A DNA stretch of 38,286 bases from Saprospiraceae bacterium (GCA_022841505.1 JALHRK010000018.1:1-38286), one strand, 5' to 3'. Shown: positions 15,234 through 23,700, counted from the first letter of the stretch. The notes: generated by a model not told the origin, from the sequence alone. Program-made: numbers and translations.

Positions 15234-15710
15234 ATGAAAAGTAAAATCACGTTTGCGCTCTTACTTACGACATTGGCTATTTCCTGCAACAAAGACCAGT
15301 TTAATCCCGATTCAGTATCGTACTTTATTTTTGGATCTTACCACTGTAAATGCAATCACACCCTGAGCTCCTGTGCTTCGCTTTACAAATACACCCCCGC
15401 TTCATTGGTAGCCGGCGATGGCGCCTTTTGCCGGGTAGAGGAGTTTACCTACGAAGGCCCGTCTTTACCAGCGGAAGAAATTGCTTTGGGAGCAGCATTG
15501 ATCAATGAAATCCCGGATGAACTTTACCTTTCTGAGGAAACCCGTTTCGGTTGCCCTGATTGTAGCGACCAGGGAGGATATTACGTGAGCATAAAAGAGG
15601 AAGGCATGCCTGCCAAGACCTGGCATATTGACACTCAGACACATTCACTTCCTGCATTTCTGTTGCCTTTCCAGCAAAAAATCCGGGAGACGGTTGATGT
15701 ATTGCAGTGA
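15234..15710 (+). CDS. Cysteine-rich lipoprotein, tandem paralogue 1
   Basis: This 158 aa lipoprotein (lipobox AISC, Cys18) is of a family I do not recognise. The mature part shares most of its plan with the next gene: a short strand SVSYFIFGSYHC, a CxC pair, a third cysteine in SSC, LYKYTPASLV, a fourth cysteine in FCRVEEFTY, then FGCPDCSDQG and LPAFLLPFQQKIRETV. The six mature cysteines keep the same order in both paralogues, suggesting conserved disulfides or a metal site. Three copies of an (S/P)D-SV-(S/D)YF-type start were not seen elsewhere in the window. The gene ends in a 17 bp hairpin (15717-15754). Confidence 0.75.
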   Translation: MKSKITFALLLTTLAISCNKDQFNPDSVSYFIFGSYHCKCNHTLSSCASLYKYTPASLVAGDGAFCRVEEFTYEGPSLPAEEIALGAALINEIPDELYLSEETRFGCPDCSDQGGYYVSIKEEGMPAKTWHIDTQTHSLPAFLLPFQQKIRETVDVLQ

Positions 15711-15716
15711 GACGCT

Positions 15717-15754
15717 TTTAGCACTTGTTTGGGGAATCCCAAGCAAGTGCTAAA
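15717..15754. terminator. 17 bp hairpin after lipoprotein paralogue 1
   Basis: Arms 15717-15733 and 15738-15754 pair throughout with one G-T pair around a 4-base loop, starting 7 bases after the stop codon. It is the sister of the hairpin at 3038-3074: the outer TTTAG/CTAAA and the inner GGGAATCCC core are shared, while two stem positions differ on both arms in a compensating way. Confidence 0.7.
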
Positions 15755-15836
15755 CAAAAACCTGGTGTGCGTCGCAGCTTGATTTTTAGAGCATACCGTC
15801 CTCGACGTCTCGCTTTCTACAAACTTATTTTTCTGC

Positions 15837-15844
15837 TATCTTTG
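15837..15844 (+). promoter_or_regulatory. -7 box of the second cysteine-rich lipoprotein gene
   Basis: TATCTTTG is a perfect TAnnTTTG match. It overlaps the GTG at 15844, which therefore cannot be the start; the ATG at 15862 fits. Together with the hairpin just upstream, it suggests the two paralogues are transcribed separately. Confidence 0.6.
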
Positions 15845-15861
15845 TGGCAAAACTCATTCCA

Positions 15862-16329
15862 ATGAAAGTCAAAATCCTTTTCCTCTTTCTGGCTGGCGCC
15901 AGCTTCTTCTCCTGCAAAACAACGCCGACACCTTCCGATTCGGTGGACTATTTTGTGTTTGGATCCGGTTATTGCCATTGTATCAACAATTGCGGTACGT
16001 TCTACAAATACACCCCCACTGCTTTAGTGAAAGGGGAAGGCCAGACTTGCCAACGGACGGATTACACGTACAGTGGTGCAGCCCTCCCAGCAACTGACCT
16101 TGCGCAGGCAGAAGCGCTGCTGAAAGCTTTACCTGATGAATTGTATACCGCTGCAGACACCACTTTCGGCTGCCCGGATTGTGCCGATCAGGGAACCTTC
16201 CACATTGAAATCAAAAAAGGCGGAGTGGTCAAAGCCTGGAGATTGGACACGAACGAAGGCGCGCTCCCTGAATTTCTGGCGCCTTTTCAGCAAAAGATCA
16301 GAGCGACGCTCGAAGCGTTGAAAGAATGA
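15862..16329 (+). CDS. Cysteine-rich lipoprotein, tandem paralogue 2
   Basis: This 155 aa lipoprotein starts MKVKILFLFLAG and has lipobox FFSC (Cys18). It aligns with the preceding gene along nearly its whole length: DSVDYFVFGSGYCHC, NNC, FYKYTPTALV, TCQRTDYTYSG, FGCPDCADQG, LPEFLAPFQQKIRATL. All six mature cysteines are kept while the surrounding residues have diverged, the pattern expected for an old duplication under structural constraint. Function is unknown; an extracytoplasmic binding or electron-transfer role is possible but unsupported. Its last 32 bases overlap the 3' end of the convergent waaA gene. Confidence 0.75.
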   Translation: MKVKILFLFLAGASFFSCKTTPTPSDSVDYFVFGSGYCHCINNCGTFYKYTPTALVKGEGQTCQRTDYTYSGAALPATDLAQAEALLKALPDELYTAADTTFGCPDCADQGTFHIEIKKGGVVKAWRLDTNEGALPEFLAPFQQKIRATLEALKE

Positions 16330-17560
16330 ACTGTACAATCTTACCGGTTGCTCCCTGATTGTCGAGGATGTACTGCTTCGCTATTTTGGAAGCGTTACAA
16401 AGGAAATCAGTTTCCTCTAATTGGCGGAAAGCCACGACTAAAGCATCCTGATTTTGTATAGAAAAACCACCCCCTTTTTCAACCAAATACCTCGCTTCCT
16501 CAAACTTTTCATACTTCGGGCCAAAGATCACCGGCAACCCGAACGCAATGGGTTCCAGCGTGTTGTGGATGCCTGCGCCGAAACCGCCGCCAATGTAGGC
16601 CACTGCGCCGTATTGATACAGCGAAGACAACATGCCCACATTGTCAATAATCAAGAAACGCGCCGGTACTGCGTTTTCCGGAGTGGCTTTTGAATACGGA
16701 ATGGCTGCATCGCCCAGCGTGCGCAAAACCGGCTGCACGTGTGCAGCATCGGCCTGGTGCGGCGCGATGACCGCTTTCCAGTCGGAAGGTAAATTTTCAA
16801 GTAAAAATGGGAGCAAAAGGGCTTCGTCTTCGGGCCAGGAGCTGCCGGCGATCAGGAGTTTGGATGCTCCGCGGAAGGCTTCCACGATGGGGTAGCCAGA
16901 GACACTTTCCGCCAATTGCATGACGCGATCCACCCGCGTATCGCCGGCTACAGTGACCGCTTTCAAATCCAATTGGCGCAACAAGGCCGCCGAAGGTTCA
17001 TTTTGGGTAAAAATATGGCTGAAAGCGCCAAGGGCTTTGCGAAACAAGCCGCCGTACCATTTGAAAAAGACCTGGTCGTTCCGAAACAGCGCCGAAATGA
17101 GCAGGGTTTGAACCTGCCTTTCTTGTAAAGCCTGCAAGTGGTGGATCCAGAATTCGTATTTCACAAAAACAGCCAGATCGGGTTGCACCAAATCCAAAAA
17201 CCGGGCAGCATTGCGCTGGGTATCGGTAGGCAGATAGCCAATAAAATCAGCCTGCGGGTAGTTTTTGCGGATTTCATATCCCGATGGAGAAAAAAATGTC
17301 AACACGATGCGTACTTGCGGATTTTGGCGCTTCAGCGATTCGATCAGCGGGCGGCCTTGCTCAAACTCCCCAAGGGAAGCGCAATGAATCCAGACCGTAA
17401 ACCGCTGTTCGCCCATTTTCCATGCAGTGCTGGCTTCGCTCATGCGCTCAAACAGGTTGCGCCTGCCGGCTACCCATTGCGCCGCTTTGGGCCGGAACCC
17501 GGCTGCGATGCGAATGAGCGCGGTGTACAGAAATATGCCGAAGTCGTAGAGTAAGATCAA
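16298..17560 (-). CDS. waaA: 3-deoxy-D-manno-octulosonic acid (Kdo) transferase
   Basis: WaaA moves Kdo from CMP-Kdo to lipid A precursor at the inner face of the inner membrane, an essential step of LPS assembly. The N-terminus (MILLYDFGIFLYTALIRIAAGF) is the usual membrane anchor. WIHCASLGEFEQGRPLI holds the catalytic glutamate (Glu65), and the C-terminal half shows GSSWPEDEALLLPFL, YIGGGFGAGIHNTLEPIAFGLPVIFGP. I chose a TTG at 17560 (420 aa): the only upstream ATG (17608) lies in a palindromic repeat and would add repeat-encoded residues MPCSRTLKNRH not found in the family. The TGA lies inside the convergent lipoprotein gene. Confidence 0.9.
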   Translation of the reverse strand: MILLYDFGIFLYTALIRIAAGFRPKAAQWVAGRRNLFERMSEASTAWKMGEQRFTVWIHCASLGEFEQGRPLIESLKRQNPQVRIVLTFFSPSGYEIRKNYPQADFIGYLPTDTQRNAARFLDLVQPDLAVFVKYEFWIHHLQALQERQVQTLLISALFRNDQVFFKWYGGLFRKALGAFSHIFTQNEPSAALLRQLDLKAVTVAGDTRVDRVMQLAESVSGYPIVEAFRGASKLLIAGSSWPEDEALLLPFLLENLPSDWKAVIAPHQADAAHVQPVLRTLGDAAIPYSKATPENAVPARFLIIDNVGMLSSLYQYGAVAYIGGGFGAGIHNTLEPIAFGLPVIFGPKYEKFEEARYLVEKGGGFSIQNQDALVVAFRQLEETDFLCNASKIAKQYILDNQGATGKIVQFILSTLRASL

Positions 17561-17576
17561 ATCTAGGTATTTACTA

Positions 17577-17697
17577 TGTCTGTTTTTTAGAGTTCGAGAG
17601 CAAGGCACGCGAAAGTCCCCAAAATGGGAGTTTACTCAAGTAAATGACCATTTTGGGGGCTGAGCGTAACGCAGCTATCGGACTATAAAAAAAGACA
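17577..17697 (-). repeat. 120 bp palindromic repeat, copy A
   Basis: Read on the minus strand it begins GTCTTTTTTTATAGTCCGAT and ends CTTGCTCTCGAACTCTAAA with AACAGAC. The two ends are imperfect inverted repeats of each other. The centre is a hairpin with CCCCAAAATGG and CCATTTTGGGG arms around AAGTAAAT-type sequence. It fills the gap between waaA and the outer-membrane barrel gene. Confidence 0.8.
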
Positions 17698-17698
17698 T

Positions 17699-18502
17699 TT
17701 AATAATAATAAATCGAATCGGGATTTGAATTCAAATAAAACGGCAGCGTCCAGCCCACCCGGATGCCGAAAAGCAAATCGAGGCGTTTGGCCGTGTCGCT
17801 GCTCCGGGTATCAAAGTTGAAATCGCGGCGGCTTTGGGTGAAGCCTTGCGAGCACTCGATGCCCGCAAAAAAATTGGCGCGACGGTCAGCACCTAAATAT
17901 TGATAACCAATAAATTGCGTAAGCAAAACACCATTAGTCAAGCGATCATAGCCTTTTTTGTATTCCTTCGACAATTGTGGCACGCTGCGCGAGGGGTCGT
18001 CCTGAATCCGGATGCTGTGCTGGATGAAGCCGCCGCCTATGGTTGCCCGAATGCCCGAACGTTTGTTGACCTCAGAAAGCGAAAAGAGTTTCCCAACCAG
18101 CAGGGTGCTGTGGAATCCCCGTTCCCTAAGCTGAATATCGGCGTAAGCGCGGTCGTTTCCGATGATGTACCCTTCGGGGGTGCGCAATCCGGCCAGCACG
18201 TCCGTTTTGACCGTAGAGCCAAACAGGTAGCCGCCATCCAATCCAAAAATCCAGTTGCTTTTGGCTGTCATCCATTCTAAGCCGCCGCCCACATCAAAAT
18301 TGTATCCATAGCGGTCTTTCAGGTCGCCGCCCGGGGTTTGAAAGGCATAGGTAATGTGCAACAGCAGGGCTTTGTCGGTGTTGGCTGGCGCTTGTGAAGC
18401 CCTGGGCTTCGCTCGTTGGGAGGGCATTTGTGCAAAAACTGGCCCGGTCGTCAGCAATGCCGGCAAAATGGCCCAAAAAAAGTGTTTAACAATCGTTTTC
18501 AT
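17699..18502 (-). CDS. Outer-membrane beta-barrel protein, family not recognised
   Basis: This 267 aa protein has a signal peptide (residues 1-24, PVFA-Q). The mature part alternates aromatic and polar residues in short strands, for example [52 protein letters not shown] and [15 protein letters not shown], as in an outer-membrane barrel of about 8 to 10 strands. No enzyme motif is visible. Its stop codon is two bases from palindromic repeat copy A, which separates it from waaA on the same strand. Association with LPS genes makes an envelope role likely, but nothing more specific can be said. Confidence 0.75.
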   Translation of the reverse strand: MKTIVKHFFWAILPALLTTGPVFAQMPSQRAKPRASQAPANTDKALLLHITYAFQTPGGDLKDRYGYNFDVGGGLEWMTAKSNWIFGLDGGYLFGSTVKTDVLAGLRTPEGYIIGNDRAYADIQLRERGFHSTLLVGKLFSLSEVNKRSGIRATIGGGFIQHSIRIQDDPSRSVPQLSKEYKKGYDRLTNGVLLTQFIGYQYLGADRRANFFAGIECSQGFTQSRRDFNFDTRSSDTAKRLDLLFGIRVGWTLPFYLNSNPDSIYYY

Positions 18503-18564
18503 GCTTTATCATTTAGGAAGCGTAAGTACGAGGGCGCAAGATCGCCATATTTTCAATTTCCGAT

Positions 18565-18572
18565 TATCTTTG
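18565..18572 (+). promoter_or_regulatory. -7 box of the UXS gene
   Basis: TATCTTTG is a perfect TAnnTTTG match and lies 62 bases before the GTG start. A small inverted repeat (ACCTGCCTG and CAGACAGGT, 18598-18619, one mismatch) sits in the leader and could affect translation. Confidence 0.55.
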
Positions 18573-18634
18573 TCCCACTGCATTTTTTTATCATCAAACC
18601 TGCCTGCCGTCAGACAGGTCAGAATCAAGCTTTT

Positions 18635-19576
18635 GTGAGCAGAATTCTCATTACCGGCGCCGCGGGTTTTCTGGGGTCCCACCTTTGCGACCGGTTTATC
18701 CGGGAAGGGTTCCACGTCGTTGGGATGGACAACCTGCTCACCGGGAATATTGCCAATATTGAGCATCTTTTTCCGCTCAAAGAATTTGAATATTATCACC
18801 ACGACGTCACAAAATTCATCCATGTTCCCGGCGAATTCGACTACATCCTGCATTTTGCTTCGCCGGCCAGCCCCATTGATTACCTGCAAATGCCCATCCA
18901 AACCCTGAAAGTAGGCGCTTTGGGAACCCACAACCTGCTGGGATTGGCCTTAGCGAAAAAATCGCGCATTCTTGTGGCTTCCACGTCGGAAGTATACGGC
19001 GATCCTTTGATCCACCCGCAACCGGAATCGTACTGGGGCAATGTAAACCCCGTTGGCCCGCGCGGCGTTTACGATGAGGCCAAGCGATTTATGGAAGCCA
19101 TCACCATGGCGTACCACAATTTTCACAAACTCGACACGTGCATCGTCCGGATTTTTAATACCTATGGCCCGCGCATGCGGATGAACGACGGGCGCGCCCT
19201 GCCGACTTTTTTTTCACAGGCCATGCGGGGCGAAGGGCTGACCATCTTTGGCGATGGCTCGCAAACGCGCTCTTTTTGCTACGTAGACGACCTTGTGGAA
19301 GGCATCTATCGCCTGCTGATGAGCGATTGCCACCTGCCGGTAAACATTGGCAATCCGGACGAAATCACCATCAAAGGAGTCGCGGAAGAAGTGGTGCGGT
19401 TGGTTGGCAATCCGAAAGCCTGGATAGATTTCCGGCCATTGCCCCAGGAAGACCCGAAAATCCGGCAACCGGACATTACCAAAGCCAAAAAGCTATTGGG
19501 CTGGGAACCAAAAATCTCCCGCGAAGAAGGTTTGCGCAAGACTTACGAATATTTTCAAAAAGTTATCGTTGTTTAA
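18635..19576 (+). CDS. UDP-glucuronate decarboxylase (UDP-xylose synthase)
   Basis: This short-chain dehydrogenase-type enzyme converts UDP-glucuronate to UDP-xylose using bound NAD. The GTG at 18635 gives 313 aa, the usual length for the bacterial enzyme. Seen are the NAD-binding loop GAAGFLGSH (Gly8, Gly11, Gly14), [11 protein letters not shown], the STSEVYGDP segment with Ser/Thr117-118, the YxxxK pair Tyr146 and Lys150, and [10 protein letters not shown], all typical of UXS. The product would feed LPS or exopolysaccharide assembly. The dTDP-glucose dehydratase gene follows after 160 bases that contain palindromic repeat copy B. Confidence 0.9.
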   Translation: MSRILITGAAGFLGSHLCDRFIREGFHVVGMDNLLTGNIANIEHLFPLKEFEYYHHDVTKFIHVPGEFDYILHFASPASPIDYLQMPIQTLKVGALGTHNLLGLALAKKSRILVASTSEVYGDPLIHPQPESYWGNVNPVGPRGVYDEAKRFMEAITMAYHNFHKLDTCIVRIFNTYGPRMRMNDGRALPTFFSQAMRGEGLTIFGDGSQTRSFCYVDDLVEGIYRLLMSDCHLPVNIGNPDEITIKGVAEEVVRLVGNPKAWIDFRPLPQEDPKIRQPDITKAKKLLGWEPKISREEGLRKTYEYFQKVIVV

Positions 19577-19581
19577 ATGGC

Positions 19582-19701
19582 GTCTGTCTTTATAGTCCGA
19601 TAGCTGCGTTATGTTCTGCCCCAAAATTGGTCATTTACGCGAGTAAACTCCCACTTTTGGGGCAGAACATGCCTTGCTCTCGAACTCTAAAGAACAGACA
19701 C
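19582..19701 (+). repeat. 120 bp palindromic repeat, copy B
   Basis: It begins GTCTGTCTTTATAGTCCGAT and ends CTTGCTCTCGAACTCTAAAG with AACAGACAC. The centre has CCCCAAAATTGG and CCACTTTTGGGG flanking CATTTAC-GCGA-GTAAACT. It nearly matches copies A and C at both ends, while the inner stem varies with compensating changes (TGTTCTGCCCC pairs with GGGGCAGAACA here only). Confidence 0.85.
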
Positions 19702-19736
19702 CAACTAAATGGACAGACATTGACTAAATACTAAAC

Positions 19737-20792
19737 ATGAGCTACAAAAACATCCTGATTACCGGAGGCGCCGGGTTCATCGGCTCGCATCTGGTGCAAC
19801 TTATGGTGGCGCGTTATCCGGAATCGCGCATTGTCAACTTAGATAAGCTGACCTACGCCGGCAACCTCGAAAACCTTCGGGAAGTAGAATCGGCGCCCAA
19901 TTACACGTTTGTCAAAGGCGACATCAACGACCCGGATACGCTGGATCAACTCTTCGAAGCTTACCGCTTTGACGGCATTATTCATTTAGCTGCCGAGTCG
20001 CATGTGGATCGGTCCATTGAGAACCCGATGAGTTTTATTGAAACGAATATCGTTGGCACGGTTCAGTTGCTCAACGCGGCAAGGCGCCATTGGAAGGATT
20101 TCACGGGCAAGCGTTTTTATCAGGTTTCTACGGACGAGGTTTACGGATCGCTCGGAGACACTGGTTATTTCACTGAAACAACTGCCTACGACCCCCGTTC
20201 GCCGTATTCTGCCTCCAAGGCGGCTGCCGATCATTTGGTGCGCGCTTATTTTCACACCTATGGCCTGCCGGTTGTGTTGTCCAATTGTTCCAATAACTAT
20301 GGGCCATTCCAATTTCCGGAAAAACTCATTCCGTTGATGATCAACAACATCCGCATCGAAAAACCCTTGCCGGTGTATGGCGACGGCCTCTACACCCGCG
20401 ACTGGCTTTGGGTGGGGGATCATGCGGGCGCTATTGACACCATTTTTCACAAAGGAAAAATCGGGGAAACCTACAATATCGGCGGCAACAACGAATGGAA
20501 AAACATTGACCTTGTCCACGCGCTTTGCGATATTATGGATGAGTTAATGGACCGGAAACCCGGGACTTCCCGCGGGTTGATTACGTTTGTAAAGGACCGC
20601 CCCGGGCACGACCGCCGATACGCCATTGACGCTTCCAAAATAAAAAACGAACTGGGCTGGACGCCTTCTATGGATGCCCTCCAGGGCTTGCGCGCAACGG
20701 CTGCCTGGTATTTAGACAATGACGCGTGGTTAGAAAGCGTTACCAGTGGTGCGTACCGACATTATTATGAACAACAATATGCTAACCTGTAA
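19737..20792 (+). CDS. rfbB: dTDP-glucose 4,6-dehydratase
   Basis: This enzyme converts dTDP-glucose to dTDP-4-keto-6-deoxyglucose, the first committed step toward rhamnose and other 6-deoxy sugars. At 351 aa it has normal family length. Motifs: GGAGFIGSH NAD loop (residues 10-18), LAAESHVDRSI, the catalytic TDEVYG segment (Thr132-Asp133-Glu134), SPYSASKAAADHLV with Tyr157 and Lys161, and NCSNNYGPFQFPEKLIPLMI. The rmlA, rmlC and rmlD genes are not in the window. The T9SS plug gene follows after 6 bases, so the two are almost certainly co-transcribed. Confidence 0.95.
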   Translation: MSYKNILITGGAGFIGSHLVQLMVARYPESRIVNLDKLTYAGNLENLREVESAPNYTFVKGDINDPDTLDQLFEAYRFDGIIHLAAESHVDRSIENPMSFIETNIVGTVQLLNAARRHWKDFTGKRFYQVSTDEVYGSLGDTGYFTETTAYDPRSPYSASKAAADHLVRAYFHTYGLPVVLSNCSNNYGPFQFPEKLIPLMINNIRIEKPLPVYGDGLYTRDWLWVGDHAGAIDTIFHKGKIGETYNIGGNNEWKNIDLVHALCDIMDELMDRKPGTSRGLITFVKDRPGHDRRYAIDASKIKNELGWTPSMDALQGLRATAAWYLDNDAWLESVTSGAYRHYYEQQYANL

Positions 20793-20798
20793 GCAAAC

Positions 20799-22106
20799 AT
20801 GCTAAACGCTTTTCAAAACAAACTTCAGTTTTTTCGTTTTTTGGTAATCCTGATCGTGGGCCTTCCGGTTTTGGCCGGAGCGCAGGACGAAGGGCTCCGC
20901 TACGAGAACTATGTGTACAAATCCAATATCCGGACGGTGCGCTTTCATGCACCCGAACTCTTTCTGACCCAGCCCATTGTAGAGTTGGGTCGCGCGTCCC
21001 AACTGGTGTTGTCTTTTGACGACTTAGACGCGGACGTGAAAGATTATACGTACAGCATCGTCCATTGCGACATGAACTGGCGCCCCTCCGACCTTTCGGA
21101 AATGGAGTACAATGACGGGTATTCCGAAGACCGCATTGACCGCTTCAGCTTTTCTTTTAAAACCCTTCAGAACTATACGCACTACGAGCTTTTTCTGCCC
21201 CATGAAAACATGAACTGGACCAAATCGGGCAACTACCTGCTCAAAGTGTACGAGGATGAAGACGAAAAAACGCTGGTCATCACCCGCCGCCTTATGGTGG
21301 TGGATCCGAAAGTCAGAATCACCGCGCAGGTGTCCCGGCCAGCAACGGTCAGTAAGATGGATACGCACCAGGAAATTGATTTTTCCGGTGATTTCGAGCG
21401 CTTTCCCATCAAAAGTCCGCAGCAGGAAATCCGGGCCGTAGTGCTGCAAAATGGCCGCTGGGACAATGCAATCACCGGAGTGGCTCCGCTTTTTGTGCGC
21501 GCTAACAGCATGATATTTGACTACCAGGATAAAGTGGTTTTTCCTGCCGGAAAAGAGTTCCGGTTCTTTGACTTCCGGAGCTTGCGCTATCGAAACGAAC
21601 AAATTATATCCATTGACCAATTCCCGGATCGGTATGAAGTCATTTTGGGCAAAGAGATCAAGCTCTCCGGCAAAGTTTACCTCAACAGCCGCGACATCAA
21701 CGGCAACTATGTCGTTGAAACCGTAGACCAGGACAATTCAAATTTAGCCAGCGAATACGGCCAGGTGCTGTTCAGTATTTACAGCCCGGAACCCTACTAC
21801 GAGGATGATGTGTACTTAGTTGGAGCGTTCAACGACTGGCAACTGATGCCGGAATACAAAATGGTTTACAACCCGGCCATCAACGGTTATGTGGTGAAAA
21901 CGCCGCTCAAACAAGGATATTACAACTACGCGTATGCGGTTGCGCCGCGAAAATTGCCGGCGGTTATGACGCCGTTGAATTTGAGTGAAATTGAAGGCGA
22001 CTGGTACGAAGCGGAAAATGAATACACCATTTTGCTCTATTACCGGCCTTTTGGGGGAAGGTATGATGAGCTGGTGGGGTCGTTGACGTTTAGTTCGACA
22101 CGGTAG
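20799..22106 (+). CDS. Type IX secretion system plug protein (DUF5103)
   Basis: This 435 aa protein has a signal peptide (residues 1-28, LAGA-Q) and fits the DUF5103 family, later named T9SS plug protein because a member closes the periplasmic side of the SprA translocon. The N-terminal domain carries YENYVYKSNIRTVRFHAP, QLVLSFDDLDADVKDYTYSIVHCDMNW and YELFLPHENMNWTKSGNYLLKVY. The C-terminal part has a carbohydrate-module-like turn (VYLVGAFNDWQL). No other T9SS component lies in the window. Pairing with rfbB, six bases upstream, links secretion with LPS sugars, which is plausible because T9SS cargo is often bound to LPS. Confidence 0.85.
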   Translation: MLNAFQNKLQFFRFLVILIVGLPVLAGAQDEGLRYENYVYKSNIRTVRFHAPELFLTQPIVELGRASQLVLSFDDLDADVKDYTYSIVHCDMNWRPSDLSEMEYNDGYSEDRIDRFSFSFKTLQNYTHYELFLPHENMNWTKSGNYLLKVYEDEDEKTLVITRRLMVVDPKVRITAQVSRPATVSKMDTHQEIDFSGDFERFPIKSPQQEIRAVVLQNGRWDNAITGVAPLFVRANSMIFDYQDKVVFPAGKEFRFFDFRSLRYRNEQIISIDQFPDRYEVILGKEIKLSGKVYLNSRDINGNYVVETVDQDNSNLASEYGQVLFSIYSPEPYYEDDVYLVGAFNDWQLMPEYKMVYNPAINGYVVKTPLKQGYYNYAYAVAPRKLPAVMTPLNLSEIEGDWYEAENEYTILLYYRPFGGRYDELVGSLTFSSTR

Positions 22107-22109
22107 GGC

Positions 22110-22232
22110 GTGTCTGTCTTTATAGTCCGATAGCTGCGTTACGCTCGACCCCAAAAGCGGTCATTTACGTAAGTAAACTCCCGTTTTTGGTGTCTTCGCG
22201 TGCCTTGCTCTCGAACTCTAAAGAACAGACAC
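22110..22232 (+). repeat. 120 bp palindromic repeat, copy C
   Basis: It begins GTGTCTGTCTTTATAGTCCG and ends CTTGCTCTCGAACTCTAAAG with AACAGACAC. The centre contains GACCCCAAAAGCGG, CATTTAC-GTAA-GTAAACT and CCGTTTTTGG. It starts four bases after the plug gene stop codon and lies between the plug gene and convergent purB, where it could end both transcripts. Confidence 0.85.
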
Positions 22233-22285
22233 TGTGACTAAATTGGCAAATTTAACTCCGTTTCAGTACTCCGTTCGTAGCAGCT

Positions 22286-23623
22286 TCAATCTACAATGCC
22301 AACAAAGTTATGAGGTGTAATCTTCTTTAGCTCTTCCCGCACCTCCGCACTCACCTTCAAATGCCCAATAAATCCTTCAATATCCACCTTTGTAATCGCC
22401 GTCTTCCCCCGCGTCAGTTCTTTTAGTGCTTCATAAGGCTGCGGATAGCCCTCCCGGCGAAGGATGGTTTGGATGGCTTCGGCCACGACCGCCCAATTGG
22501 CGTCCAGGTCGGCGTGCAGGCGCGGTTCGTTCAGAATCAATTTCCCCAATCCTTTGGCGATGGCCTGAAACGCAATCATCGTGTGCGCAAACGGCACGCC
22601 AATATTGCGCAGCACCGTGCTGTCGGTGAGGTCGCGTTGCAGGCGGGAAACGGGGAGTTTATCGGCTAAATGCCCGAAGATTGCGTTGGCCAAACCGAGG
22701 TTCCCCTCAGCATTTTCAAAATCAATTGGATTCACCTTGTGCGGCATGGCCGATGAGCCGATTTCGCCCGCCACGGTTTTTTGTTTGAAATATTCCATCG
22801 AAATATACGTCCACACATCCCGGCAAAGGTCAATGAGGATGGTATTGATGCGCATCATGCCGTGGAACAACGCCGCAAGGTGATCGTAATGTTCGATTTG
22901 CGTGGTCGGGTGGGAACGGGTGAGTCCCAGGTCTTTTTCTACAAAATGATCGGCAAACGCCCGCCAGTCTATTTTGGGATACGCGACAAAATGCGCGTTG
23001 AAATTGCCGGTTGCGCCTCCAAATTTGGCTTTGTAGGCCACGCCGTGCAACAAAGCCGTTTGGGCACGCAGCCGTTCTGTGAACACCCGGAACTCCTTGC
23101 CCACGGTAGTCGGAGAGGCTGGTTGGCCGTGGGTATGCGCCAGCATGGGAATGCCGCGCCAGGATTCAGCAAGTGCTTCCAAACTATGCGACAACTGCGT
23201 CAGCGCGGGGTAATAGACCTGTTCCATGGCGTGTTTCAGCAGCAGCGGGGTGGCCGTGTTGTTGATGTCCTGCGAGGTCAGTCCGAAATGGATAAGTTCT
23301 TTGTAGCGTTCCAGCCCAAGCCCGTCCATTTTCGATTTCAGGTAGTACTCCACCGCTTTCACATCGTGGTTGGTTTCGCGTTCGATGTGTTTCACCGATT
23401 CCGCTTCTGTTACGTCGAACCCTTCTGCTACGCGCAGCAGGGCTTCTAATTTCCCTGGCGGCACTTCCTGCAATTGCGGCAACGGCAGGCGGCACAACGC
23501 ATTGAAATAGCGCACTTCGACCAGGACGCGGTAGCGGATGAGGGCGTATTCCGAAAAATAGGCAGCTAACGGGGCTGTTTGGCGGCTGTAGCGACCATCA
23601 ACTGGTGAAATTGCAGTGAGCAT
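22286..23623 (-). CDS. purB: Adenylosuccinate lyase
   Basis: PurB cleaves SAICAR in de novo purine synthesis and adenylosuccinate in AMP synthesis. The 445 aa chain begins MLTAISPVDGRYS, the hallmark of the family. It carries GLTSQDINNTA, the histidine motif AHTHGQPAS (His163/His165) and the fumarase/aspartase signature GSSAMPHKVNPIDFEN (Ser290-Ser291) in the flexible loop. It is divergent from guaB across 88 bases, so the two purine genes share an upstream region. Convergence with the plug gene is buffered by palindromic repeat copy C. Confidence 0.95.
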   Translation of the reverse strand: MLTAISPVDGRYSRQTAPLAAYFSEYALIRYRVLVEVRYFNALCRLPLPQLQEVPPGKLEALLRVAEGFDVTEAESVKHIERETNHDVKAVEYYLKSKMDGLGLERYKELIHFGLTSQDINNTATPLLLKHAMEQVYYPALTQLSHSLEALAESWRGIPMLAHTHGQPASPTTVGKEFRVFTERLRAQTALLHGVAYKAKFGGATGNFNAHFVAYPKIDWRAFADHFVEKDLGLTRSHPTTQIEHYDHLAALFHGMMRINTILIDLCRDVWTYISMEYFKQKTVAGEIGSSAMPHKVNPIDFENAEGNLGLANAIFGHLADKLPVSRLQRDLTDSTVLRNIGVPFAHTMIAFQAIAKGLGKLILNEPRLHADLDANWAVVAEAIQTILRREGYPQPYEALKELTRGKTAITKVDIEGFIGHLKVSAEVREELKKITPHNFVGIVD

Positions 23624-23700
23624 GTGGATGGTGTATTAGTTTTGGTCCGTAAAGATGTGGTAAAAAATAATCCCCTTCTTTAAAATTTAAACAAAATCCA

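Noticed and set aside
15844-15861. GTG at 15844 as start of the second cysteine-rich lipoprotein
   Set aside because: The GTG overlaps the TATCTTTG promoter box, and the ATG at 15862 gives a standard lipoprotein signal.
22781-23449. A 222-codon open frame antisense to purB
   Set aside because: It lies wholly inside a clear adenylosuccinate lyase gene and shows no motif of its own.
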